64,000 bases of DNA, from NCBI GenBank assembly GCA_024036415.1, contig JAMWET010001353.1:280001-344000 (forward strand). The letters run 5' to 3'. This DNA comes from Prochilodus magdalenae. Its lineage: Eukaryota; Chordata; Actinopteri; Characiformes; Prochilodontidae. The notes beneath the pieces are model-generated. The model saw only the letters and a list, made by a program, of their open reading frames with translations, was not told where the DNA came from and searched no databases. Of the stretch, positions 11,442 to 24,339 are shown in pieces; the first letter of the stretch is position 1; each line of letters begins with the position of its first letter. The position numbers and the translations under genes are program-made.

Positions 11442-13720
11442 GCATTCTTTCACACACACACATCCTCTCACATACACACACACACACATCCTCTCACATA
11501 CACACACACACACACACACATTTTCTTGTACTCTCACACACACAGACACACACATCCTCTCTCACTCTCTCTCACACACATCCTCTCTCACTCTTTCTCA
11601 CACATCCTCATCTCACTCTCTCACACACATCCTCTCTCACTCTCTCTCACACACATCCTCTCTCACTCTCTCTCACACACATCCTCTCACACTCTCTCAC
11701 ACACACATCCTCTCTCACTCTCTCTCACACACATCCTCTCACACTCTCTCTCACACTCTCTCTCACACACATCCTCTCACACTCTCTCACACACATCCTC
11801 ATCTCACTCTCTCACACACACATCCTCTCTCACTCTCTCTCACACACATCCTCATCTCACTCTCTCACACACATCCTCTCTCACTCTCTCACACACATCC
11901 TCTCTCACACACATCCTCTCACACTCTCTCTCACACACATCCTCTCTCACTCTCTCACACACATCCTCTCTCACACACACTCTCTCACACACATCCTCTC
12001 TCACTCTCTCTCACACACATCCTCTCTCACTCTCTCACACACATCCTCTCTCACTCTCTCTCACACACATCCTCATCTCACTCTCTCACACACATCCTCT
12101 CACACACATCCTCTCTCACTCTCTCACACACATCCTCTCTCACTCTCTCTCACACACATCCTCATCTCACTCTCTCACACACATCCTCTCTCACACACAT
12201 CCTCTCACACTCTCTCTCACACACATCCTCTCTCACTCTCTCACACACATCCTCTCTCACACATCCTCTCTCACACACATCCTCTCACACTCTCTCTCAC
12301 ACACACATCCTCTCTCACTCTCTCTCACACACATCCTCTCTCACTCTCTCTCACACACATCCTCTCTCACTCTCTCACACACATCCTCTCTCACTCTCTC
12401 TTACACACATCCTCTCTCACTCTCTCTCACACATCCTCATCTCACTCTCTCACACACATCCTCTCTCACTCTCTCTCACACACATCCTCTCTCACTCTCT
12501 CTAACACACATCCTCTCACACACATCCTCTCTCACTCTCTCTAACACACATCCTCTCACACACACATCCTCTCTCACTCTCTCACACACATCCTCTCTCA
12601 CTCTCTCACACACCACATCCTCTCTCACTCTCTCACACACATCCTCTCTCACTCTCTCTCACACACATCCTCTCTCACTCTCTCTCACACACATCCTCTC
12701 ACACACACATCCTCTCTCACTCTCTCACACACATCCTCTCACACACACATCCTCTCTCACACATCCTCTCTCACTCTCTCACACACATCCTCTCTCACAC
12801 ACATCCTCTCTCTCACATCCTCTCTCACTCTCTCACACACATCCTCTCACACATCCTCTCACACATCCTCTCACACACATCCTCTCTCACTCTCTCTCAC
12901 ACACATCCTCTCTCACTCTCTCACACACACATCCTCTCACACATCCTCTCACACATCCTCTCACACACATCCTCTCTCACTCTCTCACACACACATCCTC
13001 TCTCACTCTCTCACACACACATCCTCTCACACACATCCTCTCTCACTCTCTCACACACATCCTCTCTCACTCTCTCTCACACACATCCTCTCTCACTCTC
13101 TCTCACACACATCCTCTCTCACACACATCCTCTCTCACACACACATCTCTCTCACACACATCCTCTCTCACTCTCTCTAACACAATATCCTCTCTCACTC
13201 TCTCACACACACATCCTCTCTCACTCTCTCTCACACACATCCTCTCACACACATCCTCTCTCACTCTCTCACACACATCCTCTCTCACTCTCTCTCACAC
13301 ACATCCTCTCTCACTCTCTCACACACATCCTCTCTCACTCTCTCTAACACAATATCCTCTCTCACTCTCTCACACACATATCCTCTCTCACGCTCTCTCA
13401 CACATATCCTCGCACACACACATCCTCTCTCTCTCACACACACACATCCTCTCTCACTCTCTCTCACACACATACATTCTCTCTCTCTCTCTCTAACACA
13501 CATATCCTCTCTCACTCTCTCTCACACACATCCTCTTACACACACATTCTCCTTCACTCTCTCTCACACACACATCCTCTCTCACTCTCTCTAACACATC
13601 CTCTTACACACACATTCTCCTTCACTCTCTCTCACACACAGACACACACATCCTCTTTTACTCTCGCACACACACATCCTCTCTCACTCTCTCTCACACA
13701 CATACATTCTTTCTTTTTTG
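11406..13720. repeat. Compound CT/CA tandem array (about 2.3 kb)
   Basis: Starts as (CT)n and (CA)n, then becomes a long array of units built from CACACACATCCTCTCTCACT plus CTCT in varying length (about 18-26 bp), reading through nearly without interruption to 13720. Several frames are open across it because the unit lacks stops. The Leu-Ser-His-Thr peptides are an artefact of the repeat and should not be annotated as protein. It starts about 210 bp upstream of the S4-S5 exon acceptor. Confidence 0.97.
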
Positions 13721-13739
13721 TTTGTGACGCACACAACAG

Positions 13740-13945
13740 ACTAAAATCCAATACTCTGCTCACAAAACTCATTTACACAGACATACCCTCACTCTCACAC
13801 ACACATCCTCTCACTCATTTACACAGACATATCCTCACTCTCACACACACACATCCTCTCTCACACACAGTCTCTCACTCTCAGACACACACAGCCTCTC
13901 ACTTTCAGACACACACAGCCTCTCACTCTCATACCCACACATTTA
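13740..13945. repeat. Degenerate extension of the CT/CA array
   Basis: Looser units of the type TCTCACTTTCAGACACACAC follow the main array. Confidence 0.8.
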
Positions 13946-13984
13946 ATCTGTTTTTCCGTAACAGATAAAAGGAATCCTCCACTC

Positions 13985-14745
13985 TCTCCTCTTTGCTATC
14001 TCTCCATCACTTTTTTTCTGTCTACTTTTTTCACCATGTTGTACTCTTTTCAACATCATCTTTTTTTGTCTCACAATCATTTCCGTTCTCTCTCTCCTCC
14101 ACTCTCTCTTTTTGCTTATTCTCTCCTTTTTTTCATTTTCTTCCACCATGTTGTTTCTTTCGATCCCATATTTCACTTCTTCTGTTCATCCTTTGTGTAC
14201 CTTTCGCTATTTTCTGTTTCATTGTGCTATTTCTGCTTCTGTGTCTTCCTTTTGCCGTTTCTCTCTTTCACTTTCCATCTCTTATCTCTCACTTCCTTTC
14301 TTTTCTTCCTTGTCTTTACAAATTCCTTTTCTTTTTCTCTTGCCTTGTTTCTCCTTTCTTTTCATTCCTGTCTTTTATTCCTCATTTTATTTCTCTACTT
14401 CCCCCTTCTCATTTCTCTCTCTCTGTTTCTTTTCTTCTACTATCTCTCATGTTCTCTTTTTTCATTCTACAACCTTATACTTTTACCTTTCAAAATTACA
14501 TATTGCTCTTTTCCTTCTCTCGTCATCTCTCTCCTTTCTTTTCTCTCCTGTCTTTAACTCCTTTTTTTATTTCTCTACATTCTTCCTCTTCGTTGTTGTC
14601 CTCCTCCTCTTCGTCTTCTTCTTCTTCTTCTTCCTCTCTCTCTCTCTCTCTTTCTCTCTCTTTTTTTTCCTCTCTTTCTCTCTCTCTCTCCCCCCCTCTT
14701 CCCCCCATCTCTCCCCCTACATTACTTGCCTCTCCCTCAGTTTCT
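13985..14745. repeat. Polypyrimidine tract
   Basis: About 760 bp of almost pure C/T on the plus strand (T-rich, with TCT and CTC runs, and a CTT run near 14610-14632). Long open frames here are Phe/Ser/Leu low complexity and are rejected as genes. Mirror-symmetric polypurine/polypyrimidine DNA of this kind can form triplex structures. Confidence 0.95.
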
Positions 14746-15429
14746 TGTTTCTAGCGGTTCTCCAGTAGAGCGTTCATCCATGTCATTACCAGTGTAGACC
14801 AGTAGATAGCAGCATTGATAACAACTCAAATAGAAGAGGAACCTGTGACATGATGTGGAACATCTCATCTTTTGGGATTTAGGATCTGTACTGTAATCAC
14901 CATGAGACAAGCTGGAACTGCTGTTTAGTATAATGGTCAGATATTGGGCACAGACAGAGGCAACAGCTTGGCCAATTCAGAGATACAGGTCAATACTTAA
15001 CTGTAAAGTCCCTCTCTTTCTGGCTTTGGAGCTGAAAATGTGCTCTGACGTCTCTTATACTGAAGTGTTTAGTGCATGGACATGTCTATTATCTATCAAA
15101 GGTTCGGAGATAATAGATTATAGATTATTTGATAGATAAATAGACAGAAGAACCTCTTACAGATAATAGAGCAGCTACTTTTAAGTCATGGTTGTGAAGA
15201 CCACATTGTCACGGTTCATCCATTCATGAGGATGCATCACTTTTGACCTTACTGATGAGTCCTCTGTGAATGTATCTTGACCCTTTGACCCTTTCCCGGA
15301 GCAGCCATTGTTATTATGTTGTGAAGCTCATTCTTGTGGAAATGCTGCTGTTGTCTTGCAAGGACACTGCGATGTTGTACACTGACTGATTCTAAATTAG
15401 TAACAATACAGCAGTTCAGGTACATCGAT

Positions 15430-16020
15430 GTAACAAAACCATGTACATTTTTGTGAAAACTTATTTGCCCTTTACTCTCACAAACTGACTCGCAGATGCT
15501 CTCCTCCAGGATTCTTTGATAAAGAGTGGAATTCATGGTTACATCAGTTATGACAAGTCATCCAGGTCCCCCAACAGCAAAGCAGCCCTAGACTATCCCA
15601 AACCCACCAACATATTTGTCAAATGGTATGATGTTCAGTCCACAGGATATTAAACCAAAATGCAGTGGTTTGCACCGTGAAACTCTCTCATGGATCCCAT
15701 TTTAGCTCCCTATTGTGGAATCATGTAAGTGTGACCTGGATGTCTCCACACTTGGTGAAATGGTAGTGGGCTTGCCACCCCTCTGAAGGTTCGCCAGTGT
15801 TCCATGTTTCTCCATTTGTGAATTATTGCTCTCACTGAGGTTTACTCTAGTCTTAGAGCTTAGGTATGGCTTAGTAACGGCTGTTGTTCTATTTAGGTGA
15901 TGTTTAGATTCGACAGGTCTGGCAGTGATATTGTCTGGGTGTGGCTAGCAAAACTGAACCCAATACTTAAATTTGGTTAACTGGTTGATTTAGTAGCTAG
16001 GGGAGCAATTACTTCTTCAC
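15430..16020. repeat. Degenerate DNA-transposon copy
   Basis: Blocks such as CAGCAAAGCAGCCCTAGAC, GGTATGATGTTCAGTCCACA, GGGCTTGCCACCCCTCTGAA and GGGAGCAATTACTTCTTCAC resemble in order a common fish DNA-transposon family with a CAATTACTTTTTCAC end. Family name uncertain. No intact coding frame. Confidence 0.55.
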
Positions 16021-16438
16021 ATAAATAAATGATATTTTTTTGCTTCCTTTAAGAATAGTATCAGTATATGTCTTTATAGGAGAAGCAAAAAGGTGTCTTA
16101 ACCTTATCAGGCTTTTCAGACATGTACATCCCATATATTCAAAGCTTGAGAGCTTCAGTTCCACTTCTTTCTTCAGCAGAATAAGTTTCTGCAGGTGAGT
16201 CAGATAGATGTAGAGACAGTGACTGACAGGGAACAGTGTTGAAACACACTGGAATAAAGTAACTGGCTAGGAGTTTGCTGTAATTGACTGTAATTTTGGA
16301 ACACACTGGAAATATTGTAGACAAACAGCACATTAATGGAGTAAATGATTAACGCTGAAATGTTGTGCCTGTACAGTATGTACTGTAAATGGACAGTATG
16401 TAATTATGAAGATGATCTGCTGTCAGTGAATCACTCAC

Positions 16439-16672
16439 CATATGTGAAGTAGGCGACGTCGGCGGGCAGCGAGGCGTTGCTGATGTCATGATTTGGCACG
16501 TGGAGATCGATATAAAGCTGTGCTTTGGATGCTTTCAGAAAGGCCATAAGGCGAGCCGTGAAGGACGCCACAAAGATGGATAGCATGCCAAAGTCCAGAA
16601 CATTCCAGAGGTGCATGACGTACTCCCGTGGGCCGTCAGACCAAATCTCTTTACATTCCGACCAGATCATAC
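16439..16672 (-). CDS. trpc7: trpc7 exon: end of S2 and S3
   Basis: A 234-nt exon entered in phase 1 (G|GT ATG ATC) and left in phase 1 (TAT G|GTGAGTGA). It reads GMIWSECKEIWSDGPREYV, completing S2. The S3 helix LWNVLDFGMLSIFVASFTA follows, then a loop with QLYIDLHVPNHDISNASLP and AYFTY. The ECKE motif at the base of S2 holds acidic residues that contribute to a calcium site in TRPC channels. The acceptor at 16673-16674 sits directly against a GA/TC microsatellite of about 90 bp, which supplies its polypyrimidine tract on the transcribed strand. Residues differ modestly from mammalian TRPC7 and no disruptions are seen. Confidence 0.95.
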
Positions 16673-16675
16673 CTG

Positions 16676-16707
16676 AGAGAGGGAGAGGGAGAGGGGGAGA
16701 GAGAGAG

Positions 16708-16762
<55 letters not shown>

Positions 16763-16765
16763 GAA
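16676..16765. repeat. (GA)n microsatellite at a splice acceptor
   Basis: Imperfect GAGAGA/GGGAGA run immediately upstream (on the minus strand) of the S3 exon. On the transcript it is a CU-rich polypyrimidine tract of about 90 nt. Confidence 0.93.
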
Positions 16766-17019
16766 ATATACATGACATCTACACATTACAGAAACCCTTC
16801 ATATTCTAAGCCAGTGGTCTCCAACCCTTTTTTTCTGGAGCACTGCAAAGCCTAGTTTCAACCACAATTTCCCACACCTGCTTCAGCTAATCAGCCTCTT
16901 TCAAAGTCCCTGATTGGATAGGTGATTAGATTGGATAAAACATAAAATGAGAAGACTTATTTTCACTGAGAACATCATAAAAGCCGAGGTGGACAATAAG
17001 AAGTAATTGGCTGTAATTG

Positions 17020-17345
17020 GCTACAGTACTGTAAGTAGTGTGTATCTACTGAAGTGTTTCCATTCTGGGGGTCTCTTACACCACTACAGTCCAAGCTCCA
17101 ATATCTTACTGTTTACTCCACCACGTTAGGGCCAAATCTGTCCCTCCTTCTGGCTTATGTGTGCATAAACACACGTTCAGACAAAACAATTGTAAAGCAA
17201 ACTCACTAATCCGGGTACAGCGGTCACTTTGTTATGAGCGTGTTTTGACCTGTTGGAGAGAGCTTGGTTCTAGCTAATGAAATCTGTGGTAACAGGCATC
17301 AGTGTGAGACTAATAATGACCTTCTATTGAAAGACTAGAGGAGTG
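17020..17345. repeat. Dispersed repeat, copy A (pair with 47030-47400)
   Basis: Shares CTGAAGTGTTTCCATTCTGG, TGTTTACTCCAC, AGAGCTTGGTTCTAGCTA and a GACTAAT..AATGACCTTCTA block with 47045-47370, in the same order. It begins with GTACTGTAAGTAGTGTGT, which equals part of the minisatellite unit found beside the other copy. Confidence 0.8.
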
Positions 17346-17846
17346 AGAGACACTAGTGTCTCTTTACCTAAACCGAGCTGATTACGAGTCTATTACCAGA
17401 AACGATAAAAGAACTTCACAGCCATTATAAATCATGCTACTGTTACTCTCCATACTCAAGTACATACAAAGGTACATACTCTAGTGCTTCTACTTTTACT
17501 TCTACTTTTACTGAAGGAATATTTTACCCTGAATATCTCCACTTTAACTACAGTACTTAGTTTGTGAACTTCATCCAGCACTACCTAATACCACGTTTTT
17601 CTGACCGCTGGTGTTAAGACTTTCTAAATGAGCTATGGCTCACAGCACTTTACAAAAGACAAAATTACAATGCACTTTGGACCCTTTCCACTGAACAGAC
17701 CACCACCTGTATAAACATAAGCCTGTACAAGCAGAGAACGTGTTGAAATGAGAATCAAGCACTCACAAACACACAGCTCATATTCTCTCAGAGACCGCCA
17801 CAGTACTGTCATTACCAGTGAGCGAATACACACGCACGTATGCACG

Positions 17847-17850
<4 letters not shown>

Positions 17851-17910
<60 letters not shown>
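17851..17910. repeat. (CA)n microsatellite
   Basis: About 30 CA units, preceded by CACGCACG variants. Confidence 0.97.
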
Positions 17911-17914
<4 letters not shown>

Positions 17915-18639
17915 TAATGAGGGGATACAATTGGGAAAGAGCGGCAGGACAGAAAGAAGAGAGGTCAGTGCACAGACGCAGTGAGCAGTGCAAAGCCGCT
18001 GAGCTCTCCATTTTCTACGTCCTTCTTTATGTTTTGTGTTCAGCTGGCAAACTGAACAGATTCAGACGAGTGCAGTGTTAACATGTTTCCAGCATTCACG
18101 TACATCAGTCACTCACCTATAGGCATACTGCATATCTGTGCAAGCAGATTGCTATCTTCTCGCATTCACTGCTGTTTTGATCCTCACTCTACCCCACCTG
18201 AACACCTTCAGGGAAATCACACACGAGAACAGATTTCGGTGTGTTCCTCACATTTCCCAGCATTCTCCACCATCTGCAGCTTCTGTGCTGGCTCAAAGCC
18301 TTATGTTACACCTAAGGGAATACTCATGCTTTCCAACCTAAGACAATAACCTTCAATTACTTTTCCTAAACATAGAAAAGTAAAAACGCTGACTCCAAAC
18401 ACACAATCTGCAGTTTAGGATTTCGGTCAGTAAGCAATAATGCACTTTCATGCGCTCCTCTGTCAGAAACAAACTAACAAAAACTATTTTAGAAAAAAGT
18501 CTACAAAGATAGAACCGGTTTTCCAAAAGGGAGTATTTGTGCAGCGCTGTTTAATAGGTAGATAAACGTCACCAGGAACAATAAATGATGATAAATTCAG
18601 ACTGATTGGGCAATATTTATTGAGCTACACATACAGAAG

Positions 18640-19400
18640 TAGTATCTCTCAGTATGGCGTCAGGCCAGCATGTTTGCTAACACAACTTGCCAGATGTCTC
18701 GGCATGGAGTTGTAGTTGTTCCTAATGATGTCCTGTGATAATCCATCCCATGCATCTTGAATATTCCCACACAGCTCCTGCATATTGTGCGGTGGGGTGG
18801 AGGTGGTGACGTGTGGTGGTTCATCTTGGCGTTAATCACAGCACCTCTACACCCATACTTGTTGGTCATCTCCACAAAGAAAAAAAGGTGGAACTTGTCA
18901 CTGAAGGAGTCACTCTATGACATGGCATGATATCCTCCCATTAGTCTCACACATTTCCTGCAGATTTTGTGGTAGGGTGGAGGTGGACTGACACCAGGCC
19001 TTCTGGACATGTAACGCGTGACAACAAACCGCTCATCTTCCCGCTGACCATGGTGCCTCCGCACACAGATTTGTTGGTTGTCTCCACCGAGACAAATGTG
19101 GGACCACTAAAGATGGCCTGCTGCCATTCTGAGTCACTCCATGACAGTCTGCAGCCTTGCAGTCTTTGGCAATGCTGACATAGTGTCAAGGGCAGTCATC
19201 ATAATGTCTGTGTGCATGTTTTCCTGTGGTGTGCAGCCGTCTGTTGCTGGCACTAACAGGATGACTCATGGAGGGCACCACTCCTTACTGAATGTCCAGA
19301 GTCGAGGCTGTTGGGTCAGTCAGGTACAGCGATAAGGCCCGTCCCTCCTTACGTCACGTGTGGTCAAGCGTGAAACTTGAATCATTTGCATCTCGCAATG
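18640..19400 (-). pseudogene. Tc1-like transposase relic, copy 1
   Basis: The minus-strand translation near 18715-18650 reads NYNSMPRHLASCVSKHAG then LTPY, the C-terminal signature of Tc1-type transposases. Further upstream on the minus strand, near 19300, lies the DP..T-type N-terminal block shared with the copy at 36090-36590. Several frameshifts and stops are present. Confidence 0.7.
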
Positions 19401-19864
19401 TCAAACCTACCCGCCAAGTTTCATTCTATTCGTGCAACTAATCTTTTGATGGTGAGTGTATTTGAAACCTAGCTCAAACAATTATTGATCAATCTGTTGC
19501 ACTAGCTAGCATACCCGCTATCCAAACTACATGCTAGCCAATCATGAAGCACTTTCTGCATGTGTATGCCTCTATAAAAATGCAGGTTATTTCTAGAACG
19601 TGTTGGATATCAGTGTTTTGTATACAAGTGTGTTTGGTGTAGAAGTGTGTATGTATACAAGTGTGTATACGTTTACCATGTGAGAAACAGCTGCATCATC
19701 AGCACAGAACGGAGCCCCTAAGAGAATATTGCTATCAGGGTTCTACAGGTCATAGATCAAACACCACTTGAAGGACAACCGACCATCTGTTGTCATTAAA
19801 TAAGGACAGCTGACACATCGTCTGTGAATCTTAAGGGTGTGGTGACACGGTGTATAAATACTCT

Positions 19865-19978
19865 GTGACAGGGTCTTTAGACTGAGTTAGACAGGGTCGG
19901 GCTGAGTTGGGCCGAGTTAGACTGGGTTGGGCTGAGTTGGACCGAGTTGGGCCAAGTTGGGCCGAGTTCAGACTGGAC
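19865..19978. repeat. Decamer minisatellite
   Basis: About ten imperfect copies of a 10-bp unit, GAGTTGGGCC and variants (GAGTTAGACT, GGGTTGGGCT). Confidence 0.85.
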
Positions 19979-21109
19979 TGGCCTGTCTTTGGACGGGAGA
20001 TTTCAGTGAACTGCAATCGCCTTGAAATAAACTACTCCAACACCTCCAGCCTTCAGTCTCCTGACTCCACCCTTCTGTGCAAGCAAGAAAAGAAACTACA
20101 AATGGAAGTCTCATTATATGAAACAGTTATCAATCTGATGCCACTGGAAGTACTTTAGAAATGACTCCATATGACAGTAGAAAACCTGTAAGGCCAAGTG
20201 ACACATAAGATTTTATTTATTTTGTTGGTCAGATTTGAACCAGTTCTGTAAGTCAAGTCACAAGTCAGGTTTCTTGCTCTGCAGAGTTTCCCCTTATCAG
20301 ATAAATTGGGTTTGTTCTGGCAAGCTAACACTGTCTAACCATCATGGATATGGATATATTTTTTAATATATGCTGACAAAAACTCTACTGGTAAACAAAC
20401 AGAAGTGAAAGATGCTGAATATGAATTAATGAGCAGTCAATATAGCATATAATTTCAGAAAATAACAGCTGCTAAATCTGCGTTTCAGTGTCTGGATTAC
20501 AGTTGTTTCTCTGAACTGCAGTGATTTAAATGAAGGTAAATTCAGCTTTCTCTTCTCAGGTGTGTTGTGGAAGGTTCCCTGTTCTACACTGCCACACCTG
20601 TGCATCACAAGCATACCCTCTCCTGAAGTCATGTTCAATCACTCTATTTGGTTTCCCCTGTAATATCAGCGTGAAGGTAGTGGAGCTGTTTGTCCCCGAG
20701 GCGTCTGAGTCAGGTGCTGGCTGTGGAATTGATTAAGGCATTAATTGACCCCCTTTTTGTGGGAATTGCTTCCCTCTCTGAGGTCTAGCCAGGAGCAGCT
20801 TCCATCACAGGTGGGGAGCAGTGCACGCTGGTAGTTAAACCCATTAGCATGTCTTGTTTCTTTTTACGGAACCCGAAGGGTTTTTTCTGAATTCTCTGTG
20901 TCTCTGTTTAGATGGGCAGATAGTAAAATGCATTCCTGAATTACTGTTTGCTTTCAAAGAGCTGCCCTGTGATGAACCTGTACTTCCTACATCACTCTGA
21001 TTTGTTGTCTCATGGGATTTACCTAATATCTAAACTTATAAAAACCCAGTAACACATGATACAATGAAAATGAATCCACAAATGCAGCTCAGGGTGCATA
21101 AAATTAAGG

Positions 21110-21575
21110 TACCAGTCAAAAATTTAGACACGGCTACATGTAGAAGGTTTCTTTATTGTTAGCTTAATGCTTTACTATAGAATAAAATACATCAAACTAG
21201 CACAAAATAGCACTCGTGGAATAATGCAGTCCACCCTAAAGACCTCTAGTATGGAACTTTACTGGAGGATAAATAGCTTAACCTTAACCTGCAGTAGAGG
21301 TTGATATAATGTGATTTTTGTTCAAAGCAGTTTTGGACTAACTCTATTGGTCTGTCCATCATGAATATTTACTAAATTTAAAGAATATAAATTGTATAGA
21401 TTATATTGTATAGATTATATTTGTATAATCTATACAAATAATTGTATAGATTATTTTATCTATACAACTATTTTATATATACAAGTATAGATTAAGTGTA
21501 AGCATGTATAGTCTTTAAAATAACCATAAACATAACCATCTATTTAGATGGGTGTGTCTAAACTTTTGACTGGTA
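21110..21575. mobile_element. Small non-autonomous Tc1-type element
   Basis: Left end TACCAGTCAAAAATTTAGAC and right end GTCTAAACTTTTGACTGGTA are near-perfect inverted repeats of about 20-22 bp with TA at the outer edges. This terminus is typical of fish Tc1-like elements. The interior of about 420 bp is AT-rich, with a run of ATTGTATAGATTATA units at 21389-21465, and has no coding capacity. Confidence 0.85.
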
Positions 21576-21950
21576 CTATATAGCAGCAACTACTGGACAA
21601 ATAACAACTGCTGTATGGTAAACCATCCAGCACATTTTAAATTCATTACCAATCTGAACGCTGCCGTGTTAGCTACTGTGGCATTAATAGCCAAGGCATT
21701 TTGGATTTCAATGTTCTTTTTCACAAAAGCATCAAACAAATGAGACAGCCCGGATGAAGAAATATTTATATGCTTGCAGCAACTTGAAATAAGTTGATTA
21801 GCGTTCGGCAGTCACAGAAGTTTCCTGATTTTTATGATCACCAGAGGACTGATGTCAAAACAGCAATTAGGAAAAACTTCCCACCAACTGCCCTCAAACT
21901 CCACATACCCTCATACCCTACCCCTTCTGTCAGCATGCACCAGTGCTTAC

Positions 21951-22167
21951 CCAGCACCCATTTCATGATGAGGAGCTCTGTCCAGGAAAACTGAGTCGTC
22001 TTCACCCGGAACACCTGGCGAGGGTGGTCAGTAATGGTCTCGTTGGGAAGGTTCTTCACACCCTCAAAGCGGTCAGATGCGTTCAGAACCAGCAGTCCGA
22101 GAAAAATGGTGAAGGAGACAGCGTGGGCAACAAACTTCATAAAGGGGCTCCGCAGAATCTGACCCAG
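21951..22167 (-). CDS. trpc7: trpc7 exon: S1, extracellular loop 1 and start of S2
   Basis: A 217-nt exon starting [15 protein letters not shown] after a TTCTTTAG acceptor and ending in GTG CTG G before GTAAGC, so it leaves in phase 1. It encodes the S1 helix (about residues 9-30 of the exon, [20 protein letters not shown]), then the first extracellular loop. That loop carries the sequon NETIT, matching the N-glycosylation site known in TRPC3/7, and a NAS sequon just after S1. The exon ends with [13 protein letters not shown], the first half of S2. The expected preceding exon (pre-S1 elbow) is missing from the visible sequence, but its removal would leave the frame intact here. Confidence 0.96.
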
Positions 22168-22323
22168 CTAAAGAAGAGAGAGGGGTTAACAGATACAGTA
22201 AACAGCACAGACGCAGGATGCATGGAGGGGTGGATGGAAGGATGAATGAATGGATAAAAGGATGTATAGGTGGTAGAGAGGAGATAAGCATGCATAATGG
22301 AGATGCTAATTTATAAAACGCAC

Positions 22324-22327
<4 letters not shown>

Positions 22328-22363
<36 letters not shown>

Positions 22364-22502
22364 ATGTGTATGTGTGCATGTATGTGCGTGTGTGTGTATA
22401 TGCGTACGTGTGTGTGTGTGTTTGAGTGAGTGAGTGAGTGGGTGAGTGAGTGTGTGTGTGTGTGTGCGTGTGTGTTTGTATGTGTTTGTGAGTGATGAGT
22501 GA

Positions 22503-22538
<36 letters not shown>

Positions 22539-22806
22539 GCGTGTGCATGTGCATGTGTATGTGTGCATGTATGTGCGTACGTGTGTGTGTGTGTTTGAGT
22601 GAGTGAGTGAGTGGGTGAGTGAGTGTCTGTGTGTGTGTGTGCGTGTGTGTTTGTATGTGTTTGTGCGTGATGAGTGAGTGAGTGTGTGTGTGCGTGCGTG
22701 TGTATGTATGTGTGTGCGCGTGTTTGTGAGTGAGTGAGTGTGTGTTTATGTGTGTGTGTGTGTGTATGTGTGTGTGTGTGTGCGCGTATGTGTGTGTGTG
22801 TGTGTG

Positions 22807-22838
<32 letters not shown>
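22328..22838. repeat. Compound GT/GAGT array
   Basis: About 510 bp of GT runs mixed with GAGT, GTAT and GTGC units. A block of roughly 180 bp (near 22360-22510) recurs at 22560-22690, showing higher-order duplication. Open frames here are repeat artefacts. Confidence 0.95.
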
Positions 22839-22841
<3 letters not shown>

Positions 22842-24073
22842 AAACATACCCAATGTGATTTAAGTACAGAACCTTTTTTGGAACACCTAAACTGGATAAT
22901 GGCCTTTAAGGGACGGATATGTGATTGTAAGTTGCAGTTATTCAGATCGAGAAAAGCAGAAACTGCAGTTTGTAAGAAGGAGGTAACATTAGAGGTGGGG
23001 ACAAATATTCCTGAACTTCCTCAAAGAACAGAAAGCCTCCTGAAAACATTGTAAGCTGTAAAGAAGGCAAATAGTGGAACACTAAATACTGAAAATATAA
23101 AATGCTATCTTGGCAAATACTATCTATAATTTACTACTACAGGTTTTATATCTAAAATGTTTTTTATTTTTATTTTGATATATATATATATATTTTTAGG
23201 AAGATTTCACTCATTTTTAGATGTCTTAAATGTCTTACTTGTTTTATGTGATTGTTAAGTTTTTTCACCATATCGGCAGATAACATGAACTGTCTGACAA
23301 TATAGTGATAAAATGTGGCCTACTAAAATTGCTTAAAACAAGCCAGAAGTTAGTAAACAGGTTAAAATAAGAGCTTATATTAATCCTGAAATGTAAAAGG
23401 TAAGGTATATCAACTATGTATACAAATATTTACAGTGTCGTGTATGTCACGCCTGCTTTTTCTGTTAGCAATTCAAAAATGCAGCATATTGAAAAATATA
23501 GATAGCAGCGTTCAATCAGAACTAACCTCCACACAAATACACACATAAGTAAACACCCCACTGCTCATTAACACAGGATCAGAACGGGTGTGGGGAAAGA
23601 ATACGGCGAGACTGAATCGAACCTTTCATATCCTGCCATGTCTCATTGCATTCTGCTGTTACCCCGGGAACATAAACACACACAGACACACACACACTAA
23701 TACAATCTATAATCTCCTGATTGCTGATTGCCCCTGGCAAGTAGTCAACTATTTTTTTTTTCATCTCCACATATAAACAAGCCAATCAATACAGTCAGCA
23801 ATGTTTTACCCCGGACCTCTGCATCGATCTGAGCAGCACTGCTGCTGGAGGTTTATGTAGTGAGCAGGCTTTTGGAACATCTCAACATGGTTTATTACTG
23901 ACAGAAGAACAGCAGTGAAGCTTAATTAGGTAGTGTTGGTTTTCTCATCATGTTCAACACAGAGCACTGTCCCTGAGTCTGCAGCACACGGCTGTGGAAA
24001 TCATGTAGACGTTTGATCTGTTGTGATGCTACTTTTCACTGATCTCTTTCTTCTATCATCCACGTGACCTCCA

Positions 24074-24074
<1 letters not shown>

Positions 24075-24123
<49 letters not shown>
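24075..24123. repeat. (CT)n microsatellite
   Basis: About 24 CT units. Confidence 0.97.
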
Positions 24124-24125
<2 letters not shown>

Positions 24126-24339
24126 ATTTTTGACACACTTTAATGTTCCTTTTAATGGTCCGTTAAGGAAGGTGCTTTAATGCATGTCAGTATAGACAAA
24201 TTAAATTGCACATCACAAGAACACACTAAACACACACGGCCCACGCCACTACGCACCACGCCACACTGTCAAGCATCGCACCACCATTTCTTTGCCCGTC
24301 ACACAACACTTTCTACCTGTGAACATGGCGACCAAGCAT

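Larger units (their letters stand above)
16673..21950 (-). other. trpc7: trpc7 intron between S1 and S3 exons
   Basis: Contains the GA tract, one copy of a dispersed repeat, a CA microsatellite, a Tc1-like relic, a decamer minisatellite and a small inverted-repeat element. The stretches 17920-18590 and 19990-21100 show nothing I recognise. Confidence 0.9.

Noticed and set aside
11353..13496. Very long open frames (383 and 656 codons) rich in Leu-Ser-His-Thr
   Set aside because: They are a by-product of a stop-free CT/CA tandem repeat; no domain and no coding signature.
13993..14768. Open frames of 173-253 codons rich in Phe/Ser/Leu
   Set aside because: They lie in a pure polypyrimidine tract; composition explains the openness.
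22306..22809. 167-codon His/Thr-rich frame
   Set aside because: A GT/CA repeat artefact.
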